Assembly (NCBI GenBank): GCA_024636555.1
Contig: JAGXGW010000032.1
Location: 1-51,921, forward strand
Source of the DNA: Paracoccaceae bacterium
Lineage (GTDB): Bacteria; Pseudomonadota; Alphaproteobacteria; Rhodobacterales; Rhodobacteraceae
DNA: 51,921 bases
Reading direction: 5' to 3'
Shown: in pieces, positions 8,212 to 18,437 of the stretch
Layout: the number at the start of each line of letters is the position of its first letter
How positions within the stretch are numbered: position 1 is the first letter of the stretch
The notes under the pieces: generated by a model
What the model was told of the DNA's origin: nothing
What the model saw: the letters and a program-made list of their open reading frames with translations, nothing else
The model's database searches: none
Made by a program: the position numbers and the translations under genes

Positions 8212-10632
8212 ATGCCTACCGGTTACAGAGTTTCTCTTGGCGATTCGACGTTGGACAATGGCGATGCGATTGGCAGCTCAGCGATCAATTTCACAACGGC
8301 CTCGGTTATCGGAACCGGAACATGGACCTGGACGGGCAGAACGTCCATTTTTTCTCTGTCCAACACGACTCAGACAGGCACCGGCACCTATTATCTGGCC
8401 ACAGACGGCTTTGTCTATTTCGTGCCCAGCAGCACCCCCTATTCGGTCTCGTCAGCCAGCGTTGTCACTGCGCCAACATTCGAAGTGGCGGATCAGGTTG
8501 TCAAAGGTGGCGACGGCGACGATCTGATTGACAGCAGTTACGTCGATGCGGGCGGCGACCGTCCGGGTGCGGGGGCAGATGTCATCCGCGCAGGGGCCGG
8601 AGATGACACCGTGCTGTCAGGCGGCGGCAATGACACCGTCTATGGCGGCGGCGGCAATGACAGCATCGATGGTGGCACCGGAGATGACGTCATCTATGGT
8701 GACACCGGCGCTGCCCCGGTTGAGGCCCAAAACGAGGTGCTGGACTGGACGGCAGTTGGCCCGGACGCCACCAATCTTGCCGCTGGATTCACGCAAGACA
8801 CAGGGACGATGAAAGTCTCGGTCAGTTTCACGAATAACGGCAACAACAATCCGACCTACGAGGTTGAGAGCGGCGAGACGATGTATGTCGCGCCCGGAGA
8901 GCCGTTCGATCCGGGCTCAAGCCTGGCCCTGTTCGGCAACGGCGATGCAGCCACATCGACAACCACGATCAATTTCGCAGCCGAGGCTGGCAGCGGCATG
9001 TCCGATCAGGTCGGCAATGTCCGCTTCCGCATCAATGACATCGACTGGGGAAGTGGCAACCACCGCGATATCGTGACCTTCAACGCATTTGACGTTGACG
9101 GAAATCCGGTCAGCGTGACGATCACTCCCGGCGCGGGTGACACTGTCAGCGGAAATACAATCACCGCCAACGACCGCGCAGACAACCCGAGTGATGCAAC
9201 GGGATCTGCCCTGATCGAGATTGCAGGCCCGGTCAGCCAGATCACAATTGTCTATAGCAACGGTCTGGGCGGCACACAGGGCATCTGGGTCACCGACGTA
9301 CATTTCACCACGATCCCGCAGGTTGTGGGGGATGACACGCTGTCGGGCGGGGACGGCAATGACACGCTGTACGGCGAGGCCGGAAATGACGTTCTGAGCG
9401 GCGGTAGCGGGACCAATGAAATCTATGGCGGCGACGGCAGTGACACGGCTATCGGCGGCGCCGGGGCCGATCTGATCTCGTTAGGCGCGGGGATGGACTT
9501 CATCGACTATTCCGCGTCCAGCGAAGGTGTGTCGATTGACCTGTCCACCAATACCGCATCGGGCGGCGATGCGGCCAATGACACTTTGGCAGGCGGCATC
9601 GACGGGATCATCGGGTCGAACTGGAATGACACGCTGGTGGGCTATGACGGTCAGGGCGAGGACTGGACCAACGAATTCTATGGCGGCGCAGGCGACGACT
9701 TCATCGACGGGCGCGGCGGGAATGATTCCCTTTATGGTGGCGACGGTAATGACACGATCATCGGCGGCACCGGGGCGGATCTGATCTATGGCGGCGCTGG
9801 CGACGATCTTATTTTCGCCGGCTCGGGTGATACGGTCTTCGGCGGCGCAGGCGATGATACCTTTTTGCTGGATACGACGGCGCTTGGCGGAGGCAATATC
9901 ACCATTGACGGCGGTGAAGGCGGTGAAACCGGCGGCGATACGATCGACTTCGCGGGATTGATCCACTGGGGCGATATCACCTATACCAATACCGACCCCA
10001 ATGCGCTGGCGGGCAGTGCCACTCTGGCCGATGGCACGGTTGTTACCTTCTCGAACATGGAAAGCGTGATCATCTGTTTCACGGCTGGCACGCATATCCT
10101 GACGCCATTGGGTCCACGCCGGGTCGAGGATCTTTGCCCCGGTGATCTGGTGATGACGCGGGACAACGGCCTGCAACCCCTGCGCTGGACCGGACGCCGC
10201 ACCGTCATTGGGCAGGGAAACTTGGCCCCCATCCGTATAGAGACAGGTGTATTCAACAATGTAAGGCCGCTGCTGGTCTCGCCACAGCACAGGATTTTGC
10301 ACCGCTCGGCCATGGCGGCGTATTATTTCGATACACCGGAAGTTCTGCTTTCGGCCAAACATCTGATCAATGGCACCACGATTACGCAACACGAATGCGA
10401 CAGCGTCACCTATGTGCATCTGCTTTTCGACAATCACGAGATCATCTTTGCCGAAAGCGCCGCCAGCGAAAGTTTCCATCCCGGCCAGCTCGGCCTTCAG
10501 GCCCTGTCAGACGCCAGCCGCGAAGACCTGTTTCGCTACTTTCCGGCGTTGCGAAGTGATCCCAATGGCTATGGCGATACCGCGCGCATCTGCCTGCGCA
10601 AACATGAAAGCCGCCTGCTTTCCGGCGTCTAG
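8212..10632 (+). CDS. RTX calcium-binding repeat protein with C-terminal Hint domain
   Basis: An 806-residue secreted protein. After a short N-terminal domain come two blocks of RTX nonapeptides of the GGxGxDxLx type (about residues 100-165 and 375-590), which bind calcium and mark type I secretion substrates. Between them is a ~200-residue beta-rich domain rich in Asn, Thr and Asp. From C622 (CFTAGTHILTPLGPRRVEDL) to the end runs a Hint (Hedgehog/intein) domain, which in this family cleaves at its first cysteine. The start ATG 8212 is preferred over ATGs at 8206 and 8179 because GGAG at 8201-8204 is spaced correctly only for it. No ABC/HlyD secretion genes are adjacent. Its stop overlaps that of the next, convergent gene. 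Confidence 0.88.
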   Translation: MPTGYRVSLGDSTLDNGDAIGSSAINFTTASVIGTGTWTWTGRTSIFSLSNTTQTGTGTYYLATDGFVYFVPSSTPYSVSSASVVTAPTFEVADQVVKGGDGDDLIDSSYVDAGGDRPGAGADVIRAGAGDDTVLSGGGNDTVYGGGGNDSIDGGTGDDVIYGDTGAAPVEAQNEVLDWTAVGPDATNLAAGFTQDTGTMKVSVSFTNNGNNNPTYEVESGETMYVAPGEPFDPGSSLALFGNGDAATSTTTINFAAEAGSGMSDQVGNVRFRINDIDWGSGNHRDIVTFNAFDVDGNPVSVTITPGAGDTVSGNTITANDRADNPSDATGSALIEIAGPVSQITIVYSNGLGGTQGIWVTDVHFTTIPQVVGDDTLSGGDGNDTLYGEAGNDVLSGGSGTNEIYGGDGSDTAIGGAGADLISLGAGMDFIDYSASSEGVSIDLSTNTASGGDAANDTLAGGIDGIIGSNWNDTLVGYDGQGEDWTNEFYGGAGDDFIDGRGGNDSLYGGDGNDTIIGGTGADLIYGGAGDDLIFAGSGDTVFGGAGDDTFLLDTTALGGGNITIDGGEGGETGGDTIDFAGLIHWGDITYTNTDPNALAGSATLADGTVVTFSNMESVIICFTAGTHILTPLGPRRVEDLCPGDLVMTRDNGLQPLRWTGRRTVIGQGNLAPIRIETGVFNNVRPLLVSPQHRILHRSAMAAYYFDTPEVLLSAKHLINGTTITQHECDSVTYVHLLFDNHEIIFAESAASESFHPGQLGLQALSDASREDLFRYFPALRSDPNGYGDTARICLRKHESRLLSGV

Positions 10633-11207
10633 GAACAAGACGGACTGAAGGTCGCAGGATTTTCCGGCAGCGTTCGACCCTGCCAGCGATCCAGCAGGCC
10701 CGCCAAAGCGTCCCAATCGGTATATTCCTTGTCGCGTTGCGGATCGACGTCCTCGCCTTTGCTATGGGCAATCCAGCGCATGGCCAGACCTTTGAAAAAG
10801 TCATATTGCGTGAAACGAAACGCACCAGCAACATGCGCTACTTGGGAAGGGGTCCAACCGGCGGTTTGTGCAAATTCTGACGCAATGCGCGCGAGATGGG
10901 CATGTTCATCAGGGTCGTTTCCGGCAGCGGCCAGCGACACCATCAGAAACATCGTCTGCCGGACGTTCAGTTCCGCCGCATAGCGCGTCGCGAAACGGGC
11001 AAGCTGCGGTTGCAACCGCCCGCCATGGACCGAGCCTGCAAGGACCGCGCTGTCAAAGCGCTTCAGATCAAACCCGTCATCCTCGGCGGCATCCGCCAGC
11101 GGCAGCAACTCGACACTATGGCCCTGCGCGATCAGGCAATCGGCACAGAAACGCGCGATCTTGCGGGTCTGGCCCTCGGTTGTGGCATAGGCGATCAGAA
11201 CGGTCAT
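10629..11207 (-). CDS. Flavodoxin-fold protein, HemG-like protoporphyrinogen oxidase candidate
   Basis: A 192-residue flavodoxin-domain protein. The N-terminal MTVLIAYATTEGQTRKIA carries the FMN phosphate loop (T-x-E-G-Q-T), and the second half has GAFRFTQYDFFKGLAMRW and EYTDWDALAGLLDRW, closely resembling the C-terminal part of E. coli HemG, which oxidises protoporphyrinogen IX using quinone. No heme genes are nearby, so a general flavodoxin role is the alternative. It converges on the RTX/Hint gene and the two stop codons overlap by two bases (10630-10631), leaving no room for a terminator between them. The start ATG 11207 begins directly with the flavodoxin strand. Confidence 0.75.
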   Translation of the reverse strand: MTVLIAYATTEGQTRKIARFCADCLIAQGHSVELLPLADAAEDDGFDLKRFDSAVLAGSVHGGRLQPQLARFATRYAAELNVRQTMFLMVSLAAAGNDPDEHAHLARIASEFAQTAGWTPSQVAHVAGAFRFTQYDFFKGLAMRWIAHSKGEDVDPQRDKEYTDWDALAGLLDRWQGRTLPENPATFSPSCS

Positions 11208-11305
11208 GGTGCATCCTCCGGCTGGTGTAAGCCGCAGTCTAGCGCATCGCCCCGCGCGTCACTTTGCGCTGGCGCAAAGACACTTGCCTGCCATGCAATC
11301 CCGCC

Positions 11306-12091
11306 TCAGGCGGATTTGAGCACCTCCGCCCCGCGCTGCGCCCTGCCTTGCACCCATGCGCGCACGGCATCGCCAAAAGCGGTGAAGAGCGGGCGCGAGA
11401 CCGGATCATTGGGCGCGTCCCATTCCGGGTGCCATTGCACCGACAAGGTGAAACCCGGCGCATCCTTGACGTAGATCGCCTCGGGCGTGCCATCGGCCGC
11501 ATAGCCGTCGATCACGATACGCGCACCGGCGCGGCAGATCCCCTGCCCGTGCAGCGTGTTGGTCATCACTTGCGATGCGCCCATCAGGCGGTGGAACACG
11601 CCACCTTCGGAGAATTCGACCGTGTGGCGCAGGGCGAATTTCTCTTCCAGCGTACCATCGGGGGGCATGCGGTGGTTCATCCGGCCGGGAAGATCGCGGA
11701 TCTCGGGGTAAAGACTGCCGCCCATCGCCACGTTCACTTCCTGAAAGCCACGGCAGATACCAAGGAAAGGCTGGCCGCGCTCCACGCAGGCGCGCACCAG
11801 CGGCAGGGCGATGGCGTCGCGCGCGCGATCAAAAGCGCCATGCGCCTCGGTCTCGTCCTCGCCGTATTCGTTGGGGTGCACATTGGGCCGCCCGCCTGTC
11901 AGCAAAAACCCGTCACAGGTTTCCAGAAGTTCCTCGACAGAGACAAAGCGCGGATCGGCCGGGATCAGCAGCGGCATGCATTCCGCAACACTCGCCACAG
12001 CTTCCGAGTTCATCGCCCCGCCCGCATGCGCGGGATACTGGTCGTTGATCAGATGTTGGTTGCCGATGATGCCGACGACGGGTCGTGCCAT
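11306..12091 (-). CDS. Gamma-glutamyl-gamma-aminobutyrate hydrolase family protein (PuuD-like)
   Basis: A class I glutamine amidotransferase-like hydrolase of 261 residues. The nucleophile is C113 in FLGICRGFQEVN, and the other triad members are H221 and E223 in VQWHPEW. LLTGGRPNVHP near residue 64 is the PuuD-type loop. PuuD releases GABA from gamma-glutamyl-GABA during putrescine use, but no other puu genes are present, so the substrate here is uncertain. It lies downstream of the glcB-hbpS pair on the same strand, separated by 248 bases that hold a REP-like element and a strong hairpin. Co-transcription with them is therefore unlikely. Confidence 0.85.
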   Translation of the reverse strand: MARPVVGIIGNQHLINDQYPAHAGGAMNSEAVASVAECMPLLIPADPRFVSVEELLETCDGFLLTGGRPNVHPNEYGEDETEAHGAFDRARDAIALPLVRACVERGQPFLGICRGFQEVNVAMGGSLYPEIRDLPGRMNHRMPPDGTLEEKFALRHTVEFSEGGVFHRLMGASQVMTNTLHGQGICRAGARIVIDGYAADGTPEAIYVKDAPGFTLSVQWHPEWDAPNDPVSRPLFTAFGDAVRAWVQGRAQRGAEVLKSA

Positions 12092-12162
12092 GCCTGCTGT
12101 CCTGTGGGTGTTACGCGCCTGTTACCCTACAGGATATAGGTTCGTACGGGACATGCAAATGT

Positions 12163-12190
12163 CAAAGCGGGGCATTTCCGCCCCGCTTTG
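12163..12190 (-). terminator. Strong hairpin after the glcB-hbpS pair
   Basis: A perfect 11-base stem CAAAGCGGGGC / GCCCCGCTTTG with loop ATTTCC. On the minus strand it follows hbpS and precedes the PuuD-like gene. The T tract is weak, so termination is likely but not certain. Confidence 0.55.
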
Positions 12191-12230
12191 TGTCAGATGG
12201 CTCCATTTAAGGCGTTTTGGCGCCTGTGTG

Positions 12231-12269
12231 GGCGATCGCGCGGCGGTGCGACGCACCTTGATTCCGCGC
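12231..12269. repeat. REP-like element, copy 1
   Basis: GGCGATCGCGCGGC, then a perfect hairpin GGTGCG-A-CGCACC, then TTGATTCCGCGC. The flanks GCGCGG and CCGCGC can pair around the inner hairpin. A second copy lies at 48650-48686 with identical flanks but a different, still perfectly paired inner stem. No gene overlaps it. Confidence 0.65.
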
Positions 12270-12339
12270 CGGGCACCATAACCCGAACGGGCGATCACAT
12301 GAGCAGACCGGGATATGCAGCCACAGCCCTACCGCCGGA

Positions 12340-12759
12340 TCACGCTTTCGCGGTAAAGCCTGCCGCTTCGATCCCTGCCACGGCGACCGCCGCGTCATTG
12401 TCGGATGTGTCGCCCGTCACGCCGACCGCGCCCACAGCCGCATCGCCCTGCATCACCAGCACACCACCCGGCACCGGGATGACCTTGCCACCGAACGCGC
12501 CGTTCACCGCGGCCATGAAATAGGCCTGATCCTCGGCCCGTTTCATCTGCGCCGAGCCGGGCATGCCCAGCATCACCGCGCCGTAAGCCTTGCCCTGCGC
12601 GATCTCGAACCGGCCGGGGCTGGCGCCATCCTCGCGCACAAACGCCAGCAGATGCCCGCCCGCGTCCAGCACCGCCACGCTCAGCGGCTTGAGGCCCATC
12701 TCGCGGCCCTTGTCACGCGCCACCGCAATCATCGTCTGCGCCTGTTCCAATGTAATCAT
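12340..12759 (-). CDS. Heme-binding protein of the HbpS/GlcG family
   Basis: A 139-residue single-domain protein with the family features LSVAVLDAGGHLLAFVREDGA, a central KAYGAVMLG and PVPGGVLV, and GAVGVTGDTSDNDAAVAVAGIEA near the end. HbpS of Streptomyces binds heme; GlcG is its homologue in the glycolate (glc) operon, of unproven function. It follows malate synthase G by 21 bases, with an AGGGGGAC ribosome site inside that gap, so the two are surely one operon. This keeps the glcG-glcB association seen in enterobacteria, though the glycolate oxidase genes are not adjacent here. Confidence 0.85.
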   Translation of the reverse strand: MITLEQAQTMIAVARDKGREMGLKPLSVAVLDAGGHLLAFVREDGASPGRFEIAQGKAYGAVMLGMPGSAQMKRAEDQAYFMAAVNGAFGGKVIPVPGGVLVMQGDAAVGAVGVTGDTSDNDAAVAVAGIEAAGFTAKA

Positions 12760-12780
12760 CTGTCAGTCCCCCTGAGGCGC

Positions 12781-14922
12781 TTAGTGCGCTGCCTTGAATT
12801 CAAGCCGACGGCGGTGCAGCACCGGCTCGGTATAGCCCGACGGCTGCGCGCGCCCTTCAAGCACCAGATCGCAGGCCGCCTGAAACGCGATCCCGTCAAA
12901 ACCCGGTGCCATCGGATGGTAAAGCGGATCGGAGGCGTTCTGGCGGTCCACCACAACAGCCATCTTCTGCATCGCCGCCATTACCTGATCGCGGCTGACC
13001 ACATCGTGATGCAGCCAGTTGGCGATGTGCTGCGCCGAGATCCGGCAGGTCGCGCGGTCTTCCATCAGGCCGACATCATTCATGTCCGGCACTTTGGAGC
13101 AGCCCACACCCTGATCGATCCAGCGCACCACATAGCCAAGGATGCCTTGGGCGTTGTTCTCGACCTCGGCCATGATCTGGGCCTCTGTCCATTTCTGGTA
13201 GGTGGCCAGCGGCATATCCAGCACGCCCTCGATATGGGCGCGCCGCCCACCCTTTTTGAGCCGCGCCTGCACGGCAAAAACATCGACCTTGTGGTAGTGC
13301 AGCGCATGCAGCGTCGCCGCCGTGGGGCTGGGCACCCATGCACAATTCGCACCCGCCTTGGGGTGGCCGATCTTCTGCTCCAGCATCGCGGCCATCATAT
13401 CGGGCATGGCCCACATGCCTTTGCCGATCTGCGCCTTGCCCGAGAGGCCGCATTCCAGCCCGATATCGACGTTCAGATCCTCGTAGGCGGTGATCCAGCC
13501 CTTGCGCTTGATGAAATCCTTGCGGCTGAAGGGGCCGGCTTCCATGCTGGTGTGGATCTCGTCGCCGGTGCGGTCCAGAAAGCCGGTGTTGATGAAGGCG
13601 ACGCGGGATTTCGCGGCACGGATACATTCCTTGAGGTTGACTGTCGTGCGCCGCTCCTCGTCCATCACGCCGATCTTCACGGTGCTGCGCGGCAGGCCCA
13701 GCACATCCTCGACACGGGCGAAAATCTCGTCGGCAAAGGCCACCTCTTCCGGCCCGTGCATTTTGGGTTTCACCACATAGACAGAGCCATGGGCCGAGTT
13801 GCCGCCAGCCTGCTTGAGATCATGCATGGCGATCAGCACGGTCAGCATCGCATCCATCAGCCCCTCGAAAACCTCCTGCCCCTCGGCGTCCAAAATGGCG
13901 GGGTTGGTCATCAGGTGGCCGACATTTCGCACCCACAAAAGCGCACGGCCCTTGACGGTCAGTTCGCTGCCGTCCGGCGCGGTAAAGACACGGTCCGCCG
14001 ACAGGCGGCGCGTCATCGGCTTGCCGCCCTTCTCAAACGTCTCCTCCAGATCGCCTTTCATCAGGCCCAGCCAGTTGCCATAGGCCAGCACCTTGTCCTC
14101 GGCATCCACGCAGGCCACCGAATCCTCGCAATCCATGATCGCGGAGACCGCCGATTCCATCACCACATCGGCAAGTCCCGCCTGATCGCGGCTGCCGATC
14201 GGATGGGTGCGGTCGAACACCAGTTCGACATGCAGCCCGTTGTTGACCAGAAGCACCGCGTCGGGGGCTTTGGGATGGCCACGGAAGCCCGCGAATTTCG
14301 CAGGGTTCATCAGGGGCTGGTCGTCGATCAGCAACTGGCCGTCCTGCACATGATAGCGCCGCGCATCGGCGTGGCTGGTGCCTTGCACGGGGAAAGCCTC
14401 GTCCAGAAACACCCGCGCGCGGGCCACGACCCTTGCACCATGGCCGCGATCATATCCGCCCTTTGGTGCCGCAGCACCCATCGCATCGGTGCCGTAAAGC
14501 GCATCATAGAGACTGCCCCAACGGGCATTGGCCGCATTCAGCGCGAAACGGGCATTGGTCACCGGCACCACCAGCTGCGGGCCTGCGATGCTGGCGATCT
14601 CGGGATCGACATTGGCGGTATCGATGGTGAAATCCGGCCCCTCCGGCAGCAGATAGCCGATCTCCTCCAGAAACGCCTTGTAGGCGACCGCATCATGCGA
14701 CTGGTTGCGCCGCGCCTTGTGCCAGGCGTCGATCTTGCCTTGCAGGTCCGCGCGCTTGTCCAGCAGGGCGCGGTTCTTCGGGCTGAGGTCGCGGATCATC
14801 GCGGCGAAGCCCTTCCAGAACACGTCCGGCGCCACATCGGTGCCCGGCAGCGCGCGTGCCTCGATGAAGTCGAAAAGCTGGCGGTCAATCTGCAAACCGT
14901 CTTTTGTCACGCGCTCGGTCAT
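12781..14922 (-). CDS. glcB: Malate synthase G
   Basis: Condenses glyoxylate with acetyl-CoA to give malate. The 713 residues fit the G isoform rather than the ~530-residue A isoform. Hallmarks include [47 protein letters not shown] and, in the substrate region, [21 protein letters not shown]. The start ATG 14922 follows AAGGAG at ideal spacing; the in-frame ATG at 14940 overlaps that ribosome site. It leads a two-gene operon with hbpS. It may serve the glyoxylate or glycolate routes; no isocitrate lyase is in the window. Confidence 0.97.
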   Translation of the reverse strand: MTERVTKDGLQIDRQLFDFIEARALPGTDVAPDVFWKGFAAMIRDLSPKNRALLDKRADLQGKIDAWHKARRNQSHDAVAYKAFLEEIGYLLPEGPDFTIDTANVDPEIASIAGPQLVVPVTNARFALNAANARWGSLYDALYGTDAMGAAAPKGGYDRGHGARVVARARVFLDEAFPVQGTSHADARRYHVQDGQLLIDDQPLMNPAKFAGFRGHPKAPDAVLLVNNGLHVELVFDRTHPIGSRDQAGLADVVMESAVSAIMDCEDSVACVDAEDKVLAYGNWLGLMKGDLEETFEKGGKPMTRRLSADRVFTAPDGSELTVKGRALLWVRNVGHLMTNPAILDAEGQEVFEGLMDAMLTVLIAMHDLKQAGGNSAHGSVYVVKPKMHGPEEVAFADEIFARVEDVLGLPRSTVKIGVMDEERRTTVNLKECIRAAKSRVAFINTGFLDRTGDEIHTSMEAGPFSRKDFIKRKGWITAYEDLNVDIGLECGLSGKAQIGKGMWAMPDMMAAMLEQKIGHPKAGANCAWVPSPTAATLHALHYHKVDVFAVQARLKKGGRRAHIEGVLDMPLATYQKWTEAQIMAEVENNAQGILGYVVRWIDQGVGCSKVPDMNDVGLMEDRATCRISAQHIANWLHHDVVSRDQVMAAMQKMAVVVDRQNASDPLYHPMAPGFDGIAFQAACDLVLEGRAQPSGYTEPVLHRRRLEFKAAH

Positions 14923-15036
14923 GTCTGGCTCCTTGGTCATGCGGCAATCGGTCCCAGCAAGGGGTCTTGTCGCGTTTTAGAACCAAAGTTTCCGATAGGC
15001 AACAAGCGTGGTCAAAAAATATGACCAATTACCACA

Positions 15037-15210
15037 TCAGCCTGCCGCATCCTCGGGCTTGGGCGCAGCTTTGCCCCGCGCGCCGCGGCATCTGTCCGAG
15101 CAATAGCGCACCTCGTCCCAGACTTTCGCCCATTTCTTGCGCCATGTGAAAGGCCGCCCGCAGGTCGCGCAGGTCTTTTCAGGCAGATCGGATTTGCGCC
15201 GCATCGCCAT
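15037..15210 (-). CDS. DUF2256 small zinc-ribbon-like protein
   Basis: A 57-residue protein whose core [35 protein letters not shown] matches the DUF2256 family, with four cysteines in two pairs (CxxC and CxxxC) likely to hold a metal ion. The second half is basic and alanine-rich. Two in-frame ATGs (15210 and 15204) could start it; both keep the whole domain. It lies between glcB (same strand, 114 bases downstream) and pepN (divergent). The molecular function is unknown; members are often found near photolyase or FAD proteins, but nothing of that kind is here. Confidence 0.82.
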   Translation of the reverse strand: MAMRRKSDLPEKTCATCGRPFTWRKKWAKVWDEVRYCSDRCRGARGKAAPKPEDAAG

Positions 15211-15372
15211 CTGTCATCCCGCCTTCTGTTCCGGTTCCATCATGCGATCTAGCAGGGACGGCGTAAAGGCAACGCCGTGCGCTTGGCAAAATCGGTATCG
15301 CGCCAAAGCCCCCCATTGCGAAGCGGCCACCCGCGCCCTACCCTTCTGGGCAACAACACGCCGAGGAGCATC

Positions 15373-17929
15373 ATGAAAGATACCAGTCCCCAGCCCGTAT
15401 TCCTGTCCGACTACGCGCCTTTCGGCTATCTCGTTGATGCGGTGCATCTGACCTTCCGCCTGCATCCCGACAGCACCCGCGTGATCAGCCGCATCGAATT
15501 CCGTCCCGATCCCGACAGCGCGGCGCGGACGTTTTTCCTGCATGGCGAGCAGTTGAGCCTGATCTCGGCCCATATCGACGGCGCGCCCGTTACGCCCGAG
15601 ATCACGCCGCAGGGGCTGTATTGCGACGTGCCGGATGCGCCCTTTGTCTTCGAGGCGGAGGTCGAGATCGCCCCCGCAGCCAATACCGCGCTGGAGGGGC
15701 TCTATCTGTCGAGTGGCATGTATTGCACCCAATGCGAGGCCGAGGGCTTTCGCAAGATCACCTATTACCCTGACCGCCCCGATGTGATGTCGGTCTTCAC
15801 CGTGCGGATCGAGGGGGCGGAGTCTGTCAAACTGTCCAACGGCAATCCGGTGGCGCAGGGCGAGGGCTGGGCCGAATGGCATGATCCGTGGCCCAAGCCC
15901 GCCTATCTCTTCGCGCTGGTCGCGGGCGATTTGGTCGCCCATACAGACCGCTTCACCACCGCATCGGGCCGCGATGTCGCGCTCAATATCTGGGTGCGTC
16001 CGGGCGACGAGGGCAAATGCGCCTTCGGCATGGATGCGCTGAAACGCGCGATGCTGTGGGACGAGCAGGTCTACAACCTTGAATACGATCTGGATATCTT
16101 CAATATCGTTGCGGTCGATGACTTCAACATGGGGGCGATGGAGAACAAGGGGTTGAACATTTTCAACTCCTCCTGCGTTCTCGCCTCGCCCGAGACCTCG
16201 ACGGATGCGAATTACGAGCGCATCGAGGCGATCATCGCGCATGAGTATTTCCACAACTGGACAGGCAACCGCATCACCTGCCGCGACTGGTTCCAACTGT
16301 GCCTCAAGGAAGGGCTGACCGTGTTCCGCGACGCCCAGTTTACCGCCGATATGCGCGCCGGTCCCGTGAAACGCATCGCCGATGTGATCGCGCTGCGGGC
16401 GCGACAGTTCCGCGAGGATAACGGCCCGCTCGCGCATCCGGTACGCCCCTCGTCCTATGTCGAGATCAACAACTTCTACACCGCCACCGTCTATGAAAAA
16501 GGCGCGGAGCTTGTCGGCATGCTCAAAACGCTGGTGGGCGATGAGGCCTATACACAGGCGCTGGCCGAATATTTCCGCCGCCATGACCGGCAGGCCGTCA
16601 CGATCGAGGACTGGCTCAAGGTGTTCGAGGATGTCACGGGCCGCGACCTCTCCCAGTTCAAGCGCTGGTATACCGAGGCCGGCACTCCGCGGCTGCGTGT
16701 CACTGATAGCTGGCAGGATGGCACCTATACGCTGCAGTTCCGGCAGGAGACGCCGCCGATGCCCGGCAAGCCCGAGAACGAGCCGCGCGTGATCCCGATT
16801 GCCGTGGGCCTGCTCGATTCCGACGGGCATGAGCTGGTCCCGACCACGGTTCTCGAAATGACCGATGCGGTGCAGAATTTCCGCTTCAAGGATCTGGCCA
16901 CGCGGCCTGTTCCCTCGATCCTGCGCGGTTTTTCCGCACCCGTCTTTCTGGAGCGGGACACGGACAATACCGAGCGCGCCTTCCTGCTGGCCCATGATAC
17001 CGATCCGTTCAACAAATGGGAGGCGGGCCGCGCCCTTGGCCGCGAGACGCTGATGCGGATGTCGCAAAGCGCGGATGCGGCCGACCCCGCCTATCTGGAC
17101 GCGCTGCGCGCCGTGCTGCGTGATGACGGCCTTGATCCGGCCTTCCGCGCGCTGGCGTTGCGCCCGCCCAGTCAGGACGACATCGCGCAAAGCCTGTATG
17201 ACGCAAACCAGATCCCCGATCCGCAGGCGATCTATGACGCGGCCGACCGTCTGGGCGAACAGATGGCCGCCCATATGGCCGATCTTCTGCCCGGCATCTA
17301 CGCGGCGATGACCGTGCCCGGCCCTTACAGCCCCGATGCCACAGCGGCGGGCAAACGCGATCTGCAAGGGCTGGCCCTGTCGCTGTTGACGCGCCTTGAC
17401 GGCGGCGAGACGGCCCGCGCGCAATTCGCCAGCGCCGATAACATGACACAGCAACTCACTGCCCTGTCCTGCCTGATGGCCCGCCAGATCGGAGAGGCCG
17501 AGGCCCGCGCCTTCCACGACCAGTGGCGCCGTGACCGTCTGGTGATGGACAAATGGTTCGCCCTGAGCGTCAGCCATGCCCGCCCCAAAAATGCCGCCGC
17601 CAGCGCTGTCGATCTCACCGCGCATCCCGATTTCAACATCCGCAACCCCAACCGCTTCCGCGCCACCTTCGGTGCCTTGGCGCCATGCGGCGGGCTTTCA
17701 CCACGCCTCCGGCAAAGGCTATGACACGCTGGCCGACTGGCTGATCCGGCTCGATCCGCTCAACCCGCAGACCACGGCCCGCATGTGCGCCGCGTTTGAA
17801 ACATGGACGCGCTATGACGACACCCGCCAAGCCCATGCCCGCACGGCACTCGAGCGCATCCTGTCCACCCCGAACCTGAGCCGCGACACCACCGAGACGG
17901 TCAGCCGGATACTGGGCGATCAGGCGTGA
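15373..17929 (+). CDS. pepN: Aminopeptidase N (M1 family), with a frameshift near its 3' end
   Basis: A zinc aminopeptidase removing N-terminal residues from peptides in the cytoplasm. GAMENKG is at residues 254-260 and the zinc site HEYFHNW begins at H290, with the later NEA-type glutamate replaced in position by KEGLTV, as usual for PepN. The start ATG 15373 follows GAGGAG. The frame from ATG is open to FGALA at about 17682. The expected ending (RHAAGFHHASGKGYDTLADWLI... to GDQA) continues in the next frame from about 17684 to 17929. One extra or two missing bases around 17680-17684 explain this; a sequencing or assembly error is as likely as a mutation. Without repair, the last ~80 residues would be lost. 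Confidence 0.93.
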
Positions 17930-17939
17930 CGGGACGCCG

Positions 17940-17967
17940 CCTGCTTCTTCTTGCCCCAAATATCCAA
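17940..17967 (-). repeat. Dispersed 3'-end element, copy C
   Basis: On the minus strand: TTGGATATTTG, GG, GCAAGAAGAAGCAGG. It begins 11 bases past the pepN stop, antisense to pepN, and just before the start of the next plus-strand gene. Confidence 0.75.
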
Positions 17968-17981
17968 ATCCCGCCCGCGCC

Positions 17982-18437
17982 GTGACCGCGCCGCCCGCCC
18001 CCGCAGCGCCGCCGCTGCTCGACCATCGCAATCGCGGGCGCAACCCGCGCACCGCGCTGGTGCTGCTGGGGATCTGGGGGCTGCTGGTCGGTCTGGTGCT
18101 GCTGTTCGATGCCGCGCTGTGGATCGTGGCGGGTTTTGCACTCTTCACCCTGCCCGCGCTGTGGGATCTCGCCTCGGACCGCGTGGCGGGGCTGGTTCTG
18201 ACGGGGCAGGACCTGCACTGGTTCAGCGGGCGGCAAGAAGACACCATCCCGCATTTGCGGATCAAGGCCATCCGGCTGGATCGCCGCCTTGACCTCAGCT
18301 ACCGCGTGTCGGTCGTGCTCACGGATGACCGCCGCATCCGGTTGCCGCAGGAATGCCTGCCGCAAATCGACACTCTGGCGCGCGCATGCGAAGAGGCCGG
18401 CATCAGGGTGGAGCGTCACCCTTTCTCGCTGCTGTGA
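17982..18437 (+). CDS. Hypothetical membrane protein with two transmembrane helices
   Basis: 151 residues starting at a GTG. After a proline/alanine-rich N-terminus there are two adjacent hydrophobic helices (about residues 24-42 and 45-60), then a soluble domain with GLVLTGQDLHWFSGRQEDTIP and RVSVVLTDDRRIRLP, which looks like a PH-like (bPH2/YdbT-type) membrane-anchored domain, though I cannot assign it firmly. There is no clear ribosome site. The 3' end overlaps that of the convergent transglycosylase gene by 22 bases. The function is unknown. Confidence 0.65.
   Translation: MTAPPAPAAPPLLDHRNRGRNPRTALVLLGIWGLLVGLVLLFDAALWIVAGFALFTLPALWDLASDRVAGLVLTGQDLHWFSGRQEDTIPHLRIKAIRLDRRLDLSYRVSVVLTDDRRIRLPQECLPQIDTLARACEEAGIRVERHPFSLL

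Noticed and set aside
8500-9900. Possible DNA tandem repeat or CRISPR-like periodicity
   Set aside because: The periodicity is that of RTX nonapeptide codons (GGxGxDxLx) inside one intact gene; there are no uniform repeats with unique spacers.
11298-11310. CCGCCT-C-AGGCGG dyad at the 3' end of the PuuD-like gene
   Set aside because: It overlaps the last codons and has no T tract; too short and GC-rich to separate from chance.
12652-15024. 790-codon frame antisense to glcB
   Set aside because: Shadow of malate synthase G; no recognisable domain and no ribosome site.
15214-17625. 803-codon frame antisense to pepN
   Set aside because: Shadow of an M1 aminopeptidase with intact metal-site motifs on the other strand.
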